Source: Tilletiopsis washingtonensis | Lineage: Eukaryota; Basidiomycota; Exobasidiomycetes; Entylomatales | DNA length: 64,000 nt | Direction of reading: 5' to 3' | NCBI RefSeq assembly: GCF_003144115.1 | Contig: NW_020312008.1 | Coordinates: 400,477-464,476, forward strand | Part shown: positions 1 through 11,947 of the stretch, piece after piece | How the letters are laid out: the number at the start of each line of letters is the position of its first letter | How positions within the stretch are numbered: position 1 is the first letter of the stretch | Translations under genes and position numbers: made by a program | Notes under the pieces: generated by a model | What the model was told of the DNA's origin: nothing | The model's input: the letters and a program-made list of their open reading frames with translations, nothing else | Databases searched by the model: none

Positions 1-1040
1 GGCACGAAGTCGCTGAGCGGCTTCGCCACTGACTTCCGTGAGTCGCGCGCGATAGAGATGCCCTGCGCTGCAATTGCTCACACCTCCTGCGCCAGTCATG
101 GGTGGTGTCTCGGCCGCCGTCTCGAAGACGGCCGCTGCGCCCATCGAGCGTGTCAAGCTGCTCATCCAGAACCAGGACGAGATGATCAAGCAGGGCCGCC
201 TTGCCTCGCCCTACAAGGGCATCGGCGACTGCTTCTCGCGCACGTACCAGCAGGAGGGCCTCGTGTCGCTGTGGCGCGGCAACACGGCCAACGTCATCCG
301 CTACTTCCCCACCCAGGCGCTCAACTTCGCCTTCAAGGACTTCTTCAAGTCCCTGTTCAAGGTGCCCAAGTCGGACCCGTACTGGAAGCAGCTCTCGGCC
401 AACCTCGCGTCCGGTGGTGCCGCCGGTGCCTCGTCGCTCCTCTTCGTCTACTCGCTCGACTACGCCCGTACCCGCCTTGCCAACGACGCCAAGTCGACGG
501 CCAAGGGCGGAGGCGAGCGCCAGTTCAACGGCCTCGTCGACGTGTACCGCAAGACGCTCGCCACTGACGGCATCGCCGGTCTCTACCGTGGCTTCGTTCC
601 CTCGGTCGTCGGCATCGTCGTGTACCGCGGTCTCTACTTCGGCATGTACGACTCGCTCAAGCCCGTGCTCCTCACCGGCTCGCTGCAGGGCAACTTCCTC
701 GCCTCGTTCGCTCTCGGCTGGGCCGTCACGACGGGCTCGGGTCTTGCTTCGTACCCGCTCGACACGATCCGTCGCCGCATGATGATGACGTCGGGCGGCA
801 CTGGCCCGCACTACAAGGTGAGTGGCGCGCGATGTAGCACAGCACGCGCTGCACAGCATGCTGACCCCCTCCCGCCTGCAGTCGATGATGCACGCCGGCT
901 CGGAGATCGTCAAGGCCGAGGGTGTCAAGTCGCTCTTCAAGGGTGCCGGCGCCAACATCCTGCGCGGCATTGCCGGTGCCGGTGTGCTCTCCGGCTACGA
1001 CAAGCTGCAGGAGATCATGCTCGGCAAGGTCTACAAGTAA
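1..1040 (+). CDS. AAC: Mitochondrial ADP/ATP carrier (5' end outside the window)
   Basis: This is a mitochondrial inner-membrane carrier that exchanges cytosolic ADP for matrix ATP. Exons are 1-37, 96-817 and 882-1040, and phases close with introns 38-95 and 818-881. The visible protein starts inside the first transmembrane helix ([20 protein letters not shown]). It carries the carrier-family signature [12 protein letters not shown], a second carrier repeat ([11 protein letters not shown]) and the ADP/ATP-carrier hallmark RRRMMM in repeat three. It ends [15 protein letters not shown]. Length matches a normal AAC apart from the missing N terminus, since the window opens mid-gene. Family identity is very secure; which paralogue it is cannot be told. 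Confidence 0.96.
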
Positions 1041-1624
1041 ATGTCTCGCCGAGGCAGGGGAGCGTGCCCACCATGATTGCTCCCTCACACCACACACACC
1101 ACGACGCTCCTGTCGCACACATCCCACACCGCTGTTCTTCTCTCCAATCAAGAGTATTCGCGACCCACTGAGCGTGCGACGTGAGCTGGACGGCATCGCG
1201 AGGCGGCCTGCGCACGGCGGGAGCGGCGGCGATGGCGGCGGCGGCGGCGGCGGGAGCGCGAAAGTAGGCGGCGCCGGGGACTGGCTGGCGGCGCACGTGA
1301 TCTCGGCCGAGGCGCCACCTGCGCACGGGGCGCCGCGCGGCGAGAGAGCTTGCGTGCTCGCTGCTCGCTGCCAGCCGCTCCGCTTGCGAGAAGCGAAGGC
1401 CGCGGCGTCTTCTTGAGGCGCTCTGCCGCGCTGGCAAGCTGCGCTGCGAGGTGCAGCACAGGAGAGGAGCATGCTGGCCAGGCGGTAGAGCAGTGTCCGT
1501 TGCGTCTGGCGCTCGAGGCGCCGTGAGTGGTGGAATCTGCGGTGGAGGCATCAGCCGCGCTGCCTTCCTCCTCTCACCACCACCACTACCCGCACCAACC
1601 TCACACAACACACACTCAGCAACC
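1041..1624. other. Intergenic, carrier to FKBP
   Basis: No gene was recognised in this 584-base stretch. It should hold the 3' UTR of the carrier and the promoter of the FKBP gene. A GGC-rich low-complexity tract lies at about 1217-1260, and a pyrimidine-rich stretch with CACACA words lies just before the FKBP start. Confidence 0.6.
1217..1260. repeat. GGC-rich low-complexity tract
   Basis: A run of GGC/GGA triplets in the intergenic region. It is in no supported coding frame and looks like simple-sequence DNA. Confidence 0.7.
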
Positions 1625-2453
1625 ATGGGTCCGTCTCTGCTGGCTCGCATGGCGTGTGCTCCGCAGCTGATGCGCTCCTCTGCCTCTGCCTCGTCTGCGC
1701 CCTTCGCCGCCCGCCGTCTCGCTCCGCTCGCGCCCGCCCTTGCCCGCAACCTGCACGCCTCGGCCGTGCGCGCAGGCGTGAGTGGCTCAACGTCAAGGGA
1801 ATGTGCGGGGCAGGCGCTGACGCATGTGTGGCTCGCAGGTCGAAGTTAAGTCTCTCTCGGCCGGCGACGGCAAGACCTACCCCAAGAAGGGTGAGCTGGC
1901 ATGGCATGCCGTCGCAAGCATGTGGCCGCATGGCTGACATGCTCCTCTCCTGCCAGGCGACAAGGTGACGATGCACTACGTCGGCACGCTGCAGTCCAAC
2001 GGCTCCAAGTTCGACAGCTCGCGCGACCGCGGGTGAGTAGTGACGCGGTGCTGCCGGTCCGGGCGGCCGGAGCTGTGCGCTCGGCTCGACGTTAGCTCGC
2101 CGCTCACGCTGCTCTCGCATCGCAGCTCGCCGTTCGTCACCTCGATCGGCGTTGGCCAGGTCATCAAGGGCTGGGACGAGGGTGGTGCGTCTTTGCTGCT
2201 GCGGCAGTCGCTGAGGATGTCGGCTGATTGCTGTCTCAACCACAGTCCCGCAGCTCTCGCTCGGCGAGAAGGCTGTGCTCACCATCACGCCCGACTACGG
2301 CTACGGTGCCCGCGGCTTGTGAGTCTACCTGTTGCACTGGGCTACATCTGCTCTCTGCCGCTCTTGCTGATGCATGAACACCTGTCCAGCCCGCCGGTCA
2401 TCCCCGCCAACAGCACCCTCATCTTCGAGGTCGAGCTGCTCAAGATCAACTAA
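1625..2453 (+). CDS. FPR1: FKBP12-type peptidyl-prolyl isomerase with mitochondrial-like leader
   Basis: FK506-binding proline isomerase. Exons are 1625-1777, 1839-1890, 1957-2032, 2126-2184, 2246-2318 and 2390-2453; all phases close. The FKBP core begins [18 protein letters not shown] and contains [37 protein letters not shown] and [17 protein letters not shown], which are the active-site and drug-binding segments of FKBP12. The odd part is exon 1: 51 residues rich in Ala, Arg and Ser with no acids, ending [13 protein letters not shown]. This resembles a cleavable mitochondrial presequence; FKBP12 normally starts directly at MGVEV. The start at 1625 is the only ATG that opens this exon early, though Met9 and Met16 could give shorter forms. 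The isomerase identity is firm, the mitochondrial location is inferred. Confidence 0.93.
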
Positions 2454-3029
2454 GCGCCTCGCTCCCTGCTGCGCAGTGTCTATGCATCTTGAAATGCACC
2501 TCCTTATGCTCTGCATGCGTCTGCCAGTGTGTCGACAGCTCAGCGCAGCGTGCTTCGCTGTCAGAGCGCACGGCATCGCGGCGGCAGTGTGCGAAGGAAG
2601 ATTAAGCGTGCCGGGCTCGGTTCTGGCCGCGGATATCGGCAGAGGAGGGCGTGTCGCGCTTCGAGGCCACGCTGCTTACGAACCCAGCACGCTTGGTCTT
2701 CCTCTCTGCGCTGGACGACGCTCCTTACCTTGGCTCGTAAACGGATCGTTTGACGGGCGGACGTGAAGGTATGATGATACAGGGCACGACGGGGTGGAGT
2801 AGGGCACGGGGGCCAGGCGGCTCGAGCGGCTGCTCCTCTCGAAGGATGAGCAGCGCAGCATCGAGGGCGAGGATGGCTTGGTCTGCTGCACCGAGCGCGC
2901 GCACGGCGGGACGGTCGAGAGTGGTGGCTGGCTTGTGACGACGTGACGGGAAAGAGCGTGGGTCTGGGACATGGGTGGGACGAGAGCGGCTGCCGGCTTC
3001 TAAGAGCGAGAGAGACTTCGTGCGGTCTC
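2454..3029. other. Intergenic between convergent FKBP and Argonaute genes
   Basis: The two genes point at each other across 576 bases. The stretch should hold both 3' UTRs and terminators. I see no gene or repeat in it. Confidence 0.6.
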
Positions 3030-6000
3030 CTACAAGAACCATAGGGCCTGGCAAAAGGTCGGATCACGCTCCAGCGAGCGCATCACGGCCGTGGTGTCGA
3101 TCTCGGGCAGGGGCGTGCGCTCGCGCGTGGCCGACGAGACGGACGTGGCGACGTCCGAGGCGCCCTCGCCATAGACGCTGCGGGGCAGATGATCAGCAAA
3201 TGCAGCTTGCACGCACGACGTGGCCGGCTCACAGGCAGCGCGCCTTCTCGGCGAGAATGTCGGCGTACGCGGCGGCGGGCACGAGCGCGACGGAACGGGT
3301 GGCGCGCGCGTAGGAGAAGCAGAGCGAGTGGACGACGGTCTGGATGTTGTCCGAGGAGAATCTGATGGGTACGGCGATGGCGCGCGGAGGTCAGAGCGAG
3401 ATCAAGGGCAAGAGTGAGGGCGAGAGGGGTGGCGCACTTATTCTCGTCGAGGAGGCACACGTAGTGCACGCTGCGCGGAGTACCGACGAGGCTGGCGCAG
3501 AAAGACGCATAAGCAGCTGACACTACGGTGACGAGGGCATAGCGACTCACCCTCCGTGCGACTGTCCGTACCAGTCAAACGCAAACGGATGCGTGGCAAC
3601 CTGGTCGACGACGGTGCCCGACGGCAGCGACGCCGAGCGCTGGTCGTTGTCTTGCGGGTTCTCGGCGAAGAAGCGGATGTGGTGGCGCTTCGAGCAGACG
3701 ATGTACGTCACCTTGGGCGCGTAGCCTGCCCGGAATGATTGGCATGCCTTTCGAATGGCATGAACTTCCTTCTCTACAGCCGCGGCGTACTGGCCCTGGG
3801 AAACGCCGTCGCGGAAGACGAGGAGCACGGGCGGGGGTACGCCGACCCAGCGACGCAGGTGGCCCAGCATCATCTGCTCGAGCTCGATGACAATCTCCTG
3901 CGAGCCGCCGCGCGTGTTGCGCTGGGCGCGCAGCTCGGAGCTGTACTTGAAGCGCTGGCCGTCCATCGTCGCCACCGAGGCGGCAATGGAGGGCATGTCG
4001 CTGCCGGGGCCGGCGTGCGTGACATCGATGCCGACCATCATTGCCTTAGGGTCGAGGCCGGGCAGGTCCTTGGGGCCGGTGACGATCTGTGCGGAAGCGT
4101 CAGCGACTGGGCAAGTCCTCAATTGGCGTGGTGCGCACCTGGTTCGTGCCCTGCAGCTTGATATTGATCTGAACGGACGTCGAGAAGGTCAGCTTGGCAC
4201 ACAGACCCATGCGACGCAAGCACGCACCTTCATAGCGAGGTTACTGCAGTACTGCTCTACGCCGCGCTCCTTGAGGCACTTTGTCGTGTTGGCGACCTGC
4301 GACGGCACGGGGCTTGCCAGCTGGACAAAGAGCGGTCAGCTCCGTGTCGAGCTCGTGCGCTACTCAGCGACACACCTGCATCGCACAAGCGCGCTTGATG
4401 GCCTCGTAGAGCGACGCGTCGGTGCGATCCATGAAGCAGAGGAAGAACTGCGGCGGCGGCGCCTTGGCTCCGAGCTTCGCCTTTGCCTGGGCAAAGGCCT
4501 GCTTACCGGCACCCTCGAGGGTCGTGCGCACACTCTGCGGGTCGGGGTTGCCGGCGATCATCGGCGGCGCATCGTTGACGATGTTCATGCCGAGGCCGCG
4601 CAGCGTCTGGATGAGGAACTTGACGAATGGGCCGCAGTCCTGGCGCGTGAAGTTGACGACGCTCCAGCAGATCAGCGGCTTGCAGCTTGCGGAGAAGCGC
4701 TGGCCGTTGAGGTTCCACGAACCGTTGTTCGGACTGCAAAGCGGCGTGAGCGTCAAGTGCATGAGGTTGCGCCGCGGCTGACCCACCGGGCAGTCTTGTT
4801 GCCGCCGTACGTGACCGTCGGCGCCGGTAGGACGCGGCCCTGCAGCGCCACGGGCTCAGGCGAGACCTCGAGGCCCCACGAGGCGAACTGCGAGAGACGA
4901 GGTGAGCGCAGCACTAAGGTTCAGTGCGGTAGCGGTACTCACGCGGCTGTCCTTCTCGTATGCGAGGTCGCGGCGGATGTCGGCGATGCGAGCCGCGCGG
5001 TCGGCAGGCTTCTGAGCACTCTCGCGGATCTGGTGCACGGCATCAGCATAGAGCAGGTGAGCCGCGAGCAGCTTTGCTCACCATGTCCTGGATCTGTGTG
5101 GGGCTGAGCTTGAGCGGCGGCAGCGGCGTGCCGGGCACGATGATGCAGCACTCGGGCGGCACGAATGAGCCCTGGCCGCCGACGAGCACGCAGGGCAGGT
5201 TCGGGTACAAGATTGTGTAGTTGTACTGTGCGTGGAGTGGGGGAGAGGAAGGTGTGAGAAGAGAAGACACGGGCGGGAGGGTGCAACAGGCTGGCGACGT
5301 ACCTTCGTGCGGTAGACTCCAGCACGCTCATCGTGCTGCCATCGCGCTGCTTGAACGTCGTCTCGGCGGCGCTGCGGGGCGTGAAGCCCTTGAAGATCTC
5401 GAGCTTCGTGGCCGGGCGGTGCGTGACGCGGATCTGCACCTTGGCGAGGCGCTTGCGCAGCTCCTGAGCCTGCGGCTGCGTGATGTGAAGCAGACGGTCG
5501 CCGCCGCCGTGAGCGCCGCCCTGGAACGCAGGCTGGCCGCCACGGCCGCCACGGAAGCCTCCGCGGTCGCCTCCACGACCGCCACGGAAGCCGCCGCGCG
5601 CACCGCCGGGAGCACCGCCGGGCACGCCCAGCACCTTGGCGCACACCGTGAGGAAGTCGCCGCCGCCGAGGCTGAGCAAGGAAGGTCAGTGACAGGCATG
5701 AGCTGGCTCAGACGAACAACACACAATGCTGAGAAGGCCACGTCGATGTTGACAACGAGGCCGCCCATCGTGGCGCGCACCGACTGGAAGAAGCCCTTCC
5801 ACACCTCGCCGCCGCCGGCCATGGGCACAGCGAGCCTGTGAAGCAGCAGTGGATCAGCAGTGATCAGCAAGAGAGTGTCGCACATGACGCACTTGGGGTC
5901 GAAGAAGCGGCGGCCTTGCGCGCCGTGCACCTTGAAGATGCGCGTGGGCTCGTGGCGGAAGAGAATTTCGAGGGCTTGCAGCGCCGTCGTCACCTTGTCG

Positions 6001-7114
6001 GTCGTCGCGGCGCTGGCAGCCATGATGGTGCGGCGGTCGGCGACGCAGAAGTCGGTCAGCACCTCGAGGTCGATCTTGGCCGCCTCGGTGATCGTGACCT
6101 GCATGTGACGAGTCAGCACGCGCGATGCAGCAAGCAAAGATCCGAGGCGCTCACCGAGAACTTGCGGCTACGCGCCGGCGGCGCATCGCCAGCGGGCTTA
6201 GGCGGCGCCTTCTCTCCCGGACCGAGCTCGTAGACCTTCTCGGGCAGCGCACACTCGAACTTCTGCTTGATGAACGGCAGCTTGGTGGGGCTGTAGCCGT
6301 TGCGGCGGCCGTCGAAGGCCATGGCCGCCGCAACCTCGACAGTCAGCACGCCCTCGGTCACGGCTTGCTCGAGACCGGCAGCGAAGACTTGGTGGCAGAG
6401 CAGCACGGGAAGAGCCTTGGGTCCGCCGCTGGACTTGGCCTTGCTGTCGAAGAGTCAGTCCTGGCAGAATGCATACTCTGGACCACGACTCACGGCTGCG
6501 GCGGAGCACCGGCCGCGGGCGCCTCGCGGTCATCGATGGGGTCAAGCACGATGTCGTAGTGCCACACATCGCGCACTGCCGGCGCAGCGCCCGACTGAGC
6601 GGCCTTGGAGCCGCTGGCGCCGCCCTTGCCGCCGCGTCCGCCCGCTCCGCCGCGTCCTCCGCGTCCACCGCCGCCGCGAGCGCCGCCACGAGCCGCAGCG
6701 GTGCCGCCACGGGCTGCGGGCGCTGCCGCCGCCTTGCCGCCAGTGGGCTGGCCGCCCATGCTGACGGCGTACATGTTGACGCGCAGGGCGATCGGGCGGC
6801 CCTGCAGTAGAGGCAGAGTCAGTGTATTGCGCCTACGCCACCGCGCCTCGACTGCGCACCTTGGTACCACCGGCATCTGGGCGCGGCGCCACATCTAGTG
6901 GGAAAGCGTGTCAGCAGCTGTCGACGCTCAAGCAGCGGCTGGTGTCCGTACCAAGCAGAGCGAGCGACTGGCGCTCCTGCAGCGCCGAGTGCTCCTGCTC
7001 CTCGAGCGACAGGCCGGCCTGCAGCGCGCGCGCGAGCTCGAGGCCTTCCTGGGACGTGTCAACTGCGGCGGCGGCTGCGGCTGCCGCAGCAGCCTGCGAG
7101 CGGGTCTGCGCCAT
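3030..7114 (-). CDS. AGO1: Argonaute (PAZ-PIWI) RNA-silencing protein, with a one-base frame break
   Basis: Small-RNA-guided slicer of the RNAi pathway. Seventeen exons: 7114-6952, 6894-6860, 6801-6494, 6443-6155, 6098-5893, 5835-5725, 5671-5303, 5225-5082, 5029-4943, 4887-4787, 4733-4376, 4320-4228, 4168-4139, 4086-3551, 3491-3438, 3361-3233, 3177-3030. Order: poly-Ala leader, GTKGRPIALRVN entry motif, RGG tract, N domain, a second RGG tract, PAZ, L2, MID and PIWI. The catalytic tetrad is visible: D in GIDVTHAG (about 786), E in SQEIVIE (829), D in VFRDGVSQGQ (858), D in AAAYADILAE (996). Exons sum to 3161 nt, one short of a whole frame. The break is in exon 7 near 5310-5325: SVLE is read in one frame, while VYRTK, joining YNYTILYPNLPC, is in another. 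Start 7114 gives MAQTRSQ. Family certain; functionality uncertain because of the break. Confidence 0.93.
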
Positions 7115-9823
7115 TGTAGGCGCGGTGCAGCTCAAAAGTGAGGCGAGAGATGAGCTGTGTGGGGTGCTCGGCTGCGGTGGTGGTGGTGAAGAAGGCCGAG
7201 ATGAGGGCTCGACTCAGCCTCTTGTCCGCGGCTGCCGCAGTGCGCGGGCCTCGCGCGCCTAGGGGCCTGTGCGGCGCTTCTTCCTTCGCTCGCCGCCTGC
7301 CTGCTCCAGCTTCCAATCAGGTGCAGCATGCAGCCACGCCAGCACATCGCTACGAATCTCTCAGCAGGCCTATCGATAGCCGCGCTGAGGTCATAGAGCG
7401 CTCGCAGCGAGTCCAACACCCCAAGGCAAAGACGGCCCACGGGGCGGCTAGGCCGAGGCACGGCGGCGCCCCTGTGACGCTCGCCGAGGCGGCACATCCC
7501 TGTCTGCGCAGCCGCGGCTTGATGATCTGCGGCCCGTCACATCGAGCGCTTTGCCGTCACACAGGCCGCGGAGTGTGTCTTGGATGATGAGGACGGCGTT
7601 GAGCTGGAGCAGACCTGCCTCGTCGAAGCGAGCAAGTCGCTCCCACCGCTCCGCACCAAGAGCTGCAAGCTGCTGCAGGTGCATCGGGCATGCATCGGGG
7701 CGCTGCCTGCACACGGTCACGACCTCTCGGCCCCCCGGCGCCCTGCCAAAGCGGCCTTCGTGAATGTTCTGCTGCCTCAGGCTGGACCTCCAGGGCAGCA
7801 GACGCTGCTCGTCGGGCCCGCTCGCTCGAGAACCGCCCACGTACGAATGCACGCAGGCCCGGTATCCGGCAGGGCGAGAGGCTCGGGAGCAGCGGAAGTT
7901 GCCGTCACGGCGCATCGCGCTGTTCTGGCGGCGCGGAAGCAAAAAGGCTCCGGCGCCGCGCGGCGTGTCGGGGGCCGGTGCTGCTCGTGCTGCTCTTGCA
8001 CGCCGCCATCCCAGCACCAGCCGCCAGCCGGCGCAGAAGAAGGCAGACCACGAGCATCTCGCTGCTTTCGCGCTGTGCTGCTGCGGCTGGCGCTGTACCG
8101 TGCTCTGAGCTTGCATGCCGCTCTGCCGCTGCCGTGCGCCCCCAGCGCAGCAGATCTTGCGTGGACAGCCGGCTCCAGGAAAGCTTCTCCTCCTTCGGCG
8201 CAGCACAGAGTGCTCCTGCTGCGTCACACCAGGGGCAGCGCCGGCACGAGCCGGCATCGAAGGAAGCAGATGCGTCCCTGCTCCGCTCCGCCGAGCCGCC
8301 ATGCACCGGCAGAAGAAGCAGCGCTAGCGGGACATCCGCACCGCTCTGCTCCCGCTCGCCCCCGCCGGCCAGACATCTGGCTCGCAACCGCCGCCGCAGC
8401 ATCCAGCGGTGGGGAGCGTAGGGCAACGACGCCGGCATGACGAAGGTGTGCCTCGCTGAAGTCCAGGCGATCTCGCTGTGATGAGCACTTTACGTGAGAG
8501 GACAAACCCTATGCCTCTCCTCAGGAGTAAAAGCCGCGTGGCGCGCCGCTGCCGCAAGCACGCAGACGTCGCAGCGCAGCCTCAGCACCAGGCAGCAGCC
8601 GAGGCATCTCTCATCAGCATGCAGTGACCCGAGAAGTGTGCGCAGCATTCAGCCTCTGCGGTCGATGCGTGCAGCGGAGGGATGCCGCCCACCTCTGCGC
8701 TGCGCACGGCGTTGATGGAGCACGGCGCTAGGCGCGTCTCGGCAGAAGGCGCACGCGGCGGATGCTGATGGCGGCGCGCTCTTCATGCTGGTGCTGTGTG
8801 CTCGCGCGGTCTGGTGCGCTGCTGCACGGCGCCGATCCTCCGCTCTCTCACCTTCCCGTGCTTCTTCTGCTCACCGGCCCCGGCGCGCAGGAACAAAGTG
8901 GTCGTGCGCAACCCTGAGCTGCGCCTCAGCTCGCAGCGCGCTGCCGCCATGCCGTCAGCACGCCTCAAGGGCCGCGGCACATGAGCAGCAAGGCGCACCG
9001 GCCCCTCGGCACGCTCCCAGCGGCGTGGCTCGTGCACTGCCGGCTGCTGTCCTGCCCGCCGTCGCTCCTCCGTCTGCGCACTCCAGGTCACAGATCACGG
9101 CTCTCTCCTCTCGCTGCACCGCTGACGCTCCGAGTGCCCTGCACTGCAGCAGCGGTTGCACGCTCGAGCGCCTGGTGCTGGGTGCTGCGCGGCCACTCTC
9201 TGCTGCTGGCGGCGTTCTAGACGCTCCTCCTCCTCCTCGTCCGCCCCGCACATGGCCCGCGGGCCGTCTGGAACAGCCGCGCACACTACGGCCTGCTCCC
9301 GTGCTCGGCAGGCCTGCCGCTGCATCGCACTCGGCGTATGTGCAGCATGGTGATCGGATGATGCGGAACGAGGGCGCCGGCCACGAGCACGGCGAGACGC
9401 CATGGGCAGGCGAGCAGCCGTCTCGCCGACGCTGCTGGCCGGCCCCAGCAGCTGCGCCGTGCGCTTTCACCGACGGCGGGCGGAGGTAGAGCGGGCTGAT
9501 TGCAGCCGCCGGCCGCCTGCCCGCACCCCACGGCCTCGGCGCCCCGCATGGTCATCGGGGCCCAGAGGAGCAGCAAGCACGCGGCATGAGCGCCGGTTGC
9601 GCGTCTCTCGGGCCACTCACTCTCCATGGGCGCCCTTCCATAAAGGCAGCGCACTGCCGCCATCCCTCCTCCATTCGCTCCCCCAGCATCTCTCCTCTCC
9701 GACTCGGCAGCCGCCGCCTACTCTCCTTTCCCTCGCACCGCCCCCGGGACCCGTCACCGCTCGCACAGCCCGTGTGCTGCCCACCACTCTCTTCCCACCC
9801 CTCCCATCCCACACGCCGCCATC
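7115..9823. other. Gene-poor 2.7 kb stretch between divergent Argonaute and lipase genes
   Basis: Open frames of about 285 codons occur on both strands (roughly 7448-8440), but their translations are Arg/Ala/Ser/Cys-rich, overlap antisense, and show no domain or splice-supported continuation. I read them as by-products of high GC. The ends must contain the promoters of the two flanking genes. No repeat, tRNA or mobile element was recognised. Confidence 0.55.
9639..9644 (+). promoter_or_regulatory. TATA-like CATAAA upstream of the lipase gene
   Basis: CATAAAGG lies about 180 bases before the lipase ATG, followed by a pyrimidine-rich leader. This is a weak match, inferred from position only. 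Confidence 0.3.
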
Positions 9824-11583
9824 ATGCTCGGCCGCGTCTTTGCGCAGGCAGGCCTGCTGCTCTCGCTCGCCCTCTCCGTCGCTGCCGTGCCCGCCGTCGT
9901 CGAGGGCTCGCTGCCGCGCGTCATGCTCGACAAGCGCGCGCCTACCACGCCGTCCGCCGATCCCTTCTACAAGCCCTCGGCCGCGCAGCTCGCCAGCTGC
10001 GCGCCCGGCGACGTGCTCAACAGCCGCAAGGTCGAGGTGGCCTTCTGGTCGCAGACCAACTTCGGGCAGATCCAGGACTTCAACCAGAACGTGCAGGCCG
10101 CCTACCAGATCCTCGCCTGCTCGCGCGACATCAACGGCCAGCCGAGCAGCACGGTGACGACGGTCATGGTGCCGTACAACGCCAAGAGCAGCCCGCAGCG
10201 CCTGCTCGTCTTCCAGAGCGCCGAGAACTCGGCGTCGCGCGACTGCGCCATCAGCTACAAGCTGCTCAAGGGCTCGGGCCGCGGCGACTAGTGAGTGGGC
10301 GCGCATGGCGGCGCCCCTGCCCTTCACACGTCATGCACAGGGTCTTGCCTCATCTGACGCACACGCCTCTCCACAGCGACTTTGCCATCGAGCAGATCCT
10401 CATCAACCGCGAGCTGAGCCAGGGCATCATCGTCGCCTGGACGGATCACGAGGGTCCCGACGCCGGCTTCTCCGTCGGCAAGCTGGCGGCGCAGGCGGTG
10501 CTCGACGGCACGCGCAGCGTGCTCAAGTTCGGCACCGTCATCAAGAACCCATCGAGCGTGCGCATCGCCTTCTTCGGCTACTCGGGCGGCGCCCTCGCCA
10601 CCGGCTGGGCCGTGCAGGAGCAGCCTGTGTACGCGCCCGAGCTCAGCTCGCGCATCGTCGGCGCCACGTACGGCGGCCCGCCGATCAACCCCAAGAATAC
10701 GTTCCTGCTGCTCAACAAGGGCCAGGCCGCCGGTGTCGCCTTCGCCGGCCTCGCGGGCGTCGGCAACATCTACCCCGACACCAACGCCTACCTGCTCGAG
10801 CAGGCCACGGACGCCGGCAAGAGTCAGCTGGCGGCGTTCCGCGGCCCGCCGGGCTACTGTCTCGTCGAGGCCGTCAATGCGCTGCAGTTCCAGGATGTGT
10901 TCAGCATGTTCAAGTCGCCGCAAGACGTCGTGCTCAACGCGGCGCCCATCAAGAGCGTCCTCGACGCCGGTATCCTCGGCGGCAGCAATGCCCCGAGCAC
11001 TGTGCCCTCGTGGCCGGTGCGCATCTTCCAGGCCAACATCGACGAGATCGTCGTGACGGGCGACGTGGACAACTATGTCAACGGCTTCTGCGACAAGGGC
11101 GCAAAGGTGCTCTACGTCAAGGAGTACGTCGGCGAGCACCAGTCGCTGTCGATCACGGGCACGCCTGCGGCGCTGGCGTGGCTCGACGACCGCTTCAACG
11201 GCGTCGACGCCGGCCTGAACGGCTGCAAGCGCGAGAACACGGCCAGCACGCTCATCAGCCTGCAGGCGTACAGCGTGTTTGGCCAGACGCTGCTCAACCA
11301 GCTGCTGGCCATCTACAACGCGCCGCTCGGCCCCGTGCTCAGCTTCGGCGAGAAGCGCGTGGCGACGCAGGGCGGCAGCGTCACGAGCCTCAACCGCAAC
11401 TCCATCCTGGACCTCATCAACTCCGGCCGCGCCACGCCCAGCAAGAACCCCACCTCGTCGGGCAACTCGACCGAGCCGGCGGCGAGCAGCAGCAACAACT
11501 CGACCAGCTCGGACGGCCAGACGCAGAGCAAGGCCTCGTCGACGACCAAGACAACCAAGAAGCCCTTCTGGCAAATTTGGTAG
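9824..11583 (+). CDS. Secretory triacylglycerol lipase, LIP / Candida antarctica lipase A family
   Basis: Secreted lipase that releases fatty acids from external glycerides. Exons 9824-10290 and 10377-11583 join as a 557-residue protein. Residues 1-22 form a signal peptide (hydrophobic LLLSLALSVAAVPA). A KR pair at 37-38 (LDKRAP) suggests a Kex2-cleaved propeptide. The nucleophile elbow is GYSGG with Ser225. The Asp is probably D378 in NIDEIV and the His is H410 in YVGEHQS; the Ser-Asp and Asp-His spacings (153 and 32) resemble CALA. The C terminus after about 500 is a Ser/Thr/Asn-rich tail ending KKPFWQIW, longer than the catalytic core needs and likely glycosylated. It stands alone, with no lipase cluster nearby. 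Family assignment is firm; substrate is not known. Confidence 0.93.
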
Positions 11584-11947
11584 ACGGCCGGCCTCTTCCT
11601 TCTTTCGCGGATCGCTCACTAGACCGACCCTCACTGGCTACACGCTTTTTCTCGCTCGGCTCGCCTGTTCCAACGCGCCCCTTTCCCTGCTTGCTTCATC
11701 TCCCGTCATCGGCCTCTCCTCTCTTGTCGCTCTTTGCACTCCTCCACACACACTCTCTTGCTCTCTCGTGTACCCACACCCGCCGCCCTGCCGCCCCACT
11801 CTGCGCGGGCCGTCTGTCAGTCGTGCATCGCACGCAGCTCTCTCCGAGAATGGATGATTGCTCTGCGTGCTTCTCCGCTCGGTGGGTCGCTGCGTCACTC
11901 GAGTGGAAGGAGAGCAATGTGCATTGCGGATGGCTGGCGGACACGAC
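11584..11947. other. Intergenic between convergent lipase and SWC4 genes
   Basis: 364 pyrimidine-rich bases that should hold both 3' UTRs. No gene was seen. Confidence 0.6.

Noticed and set aside
7448-8440. Overlapping open frames of about 285 codons on both strands
   Set aside because: Translations are Arg/Ala/Cys-rich, mutually antisense, without domains or splice-supported continuation; expected by chance at this GC content.
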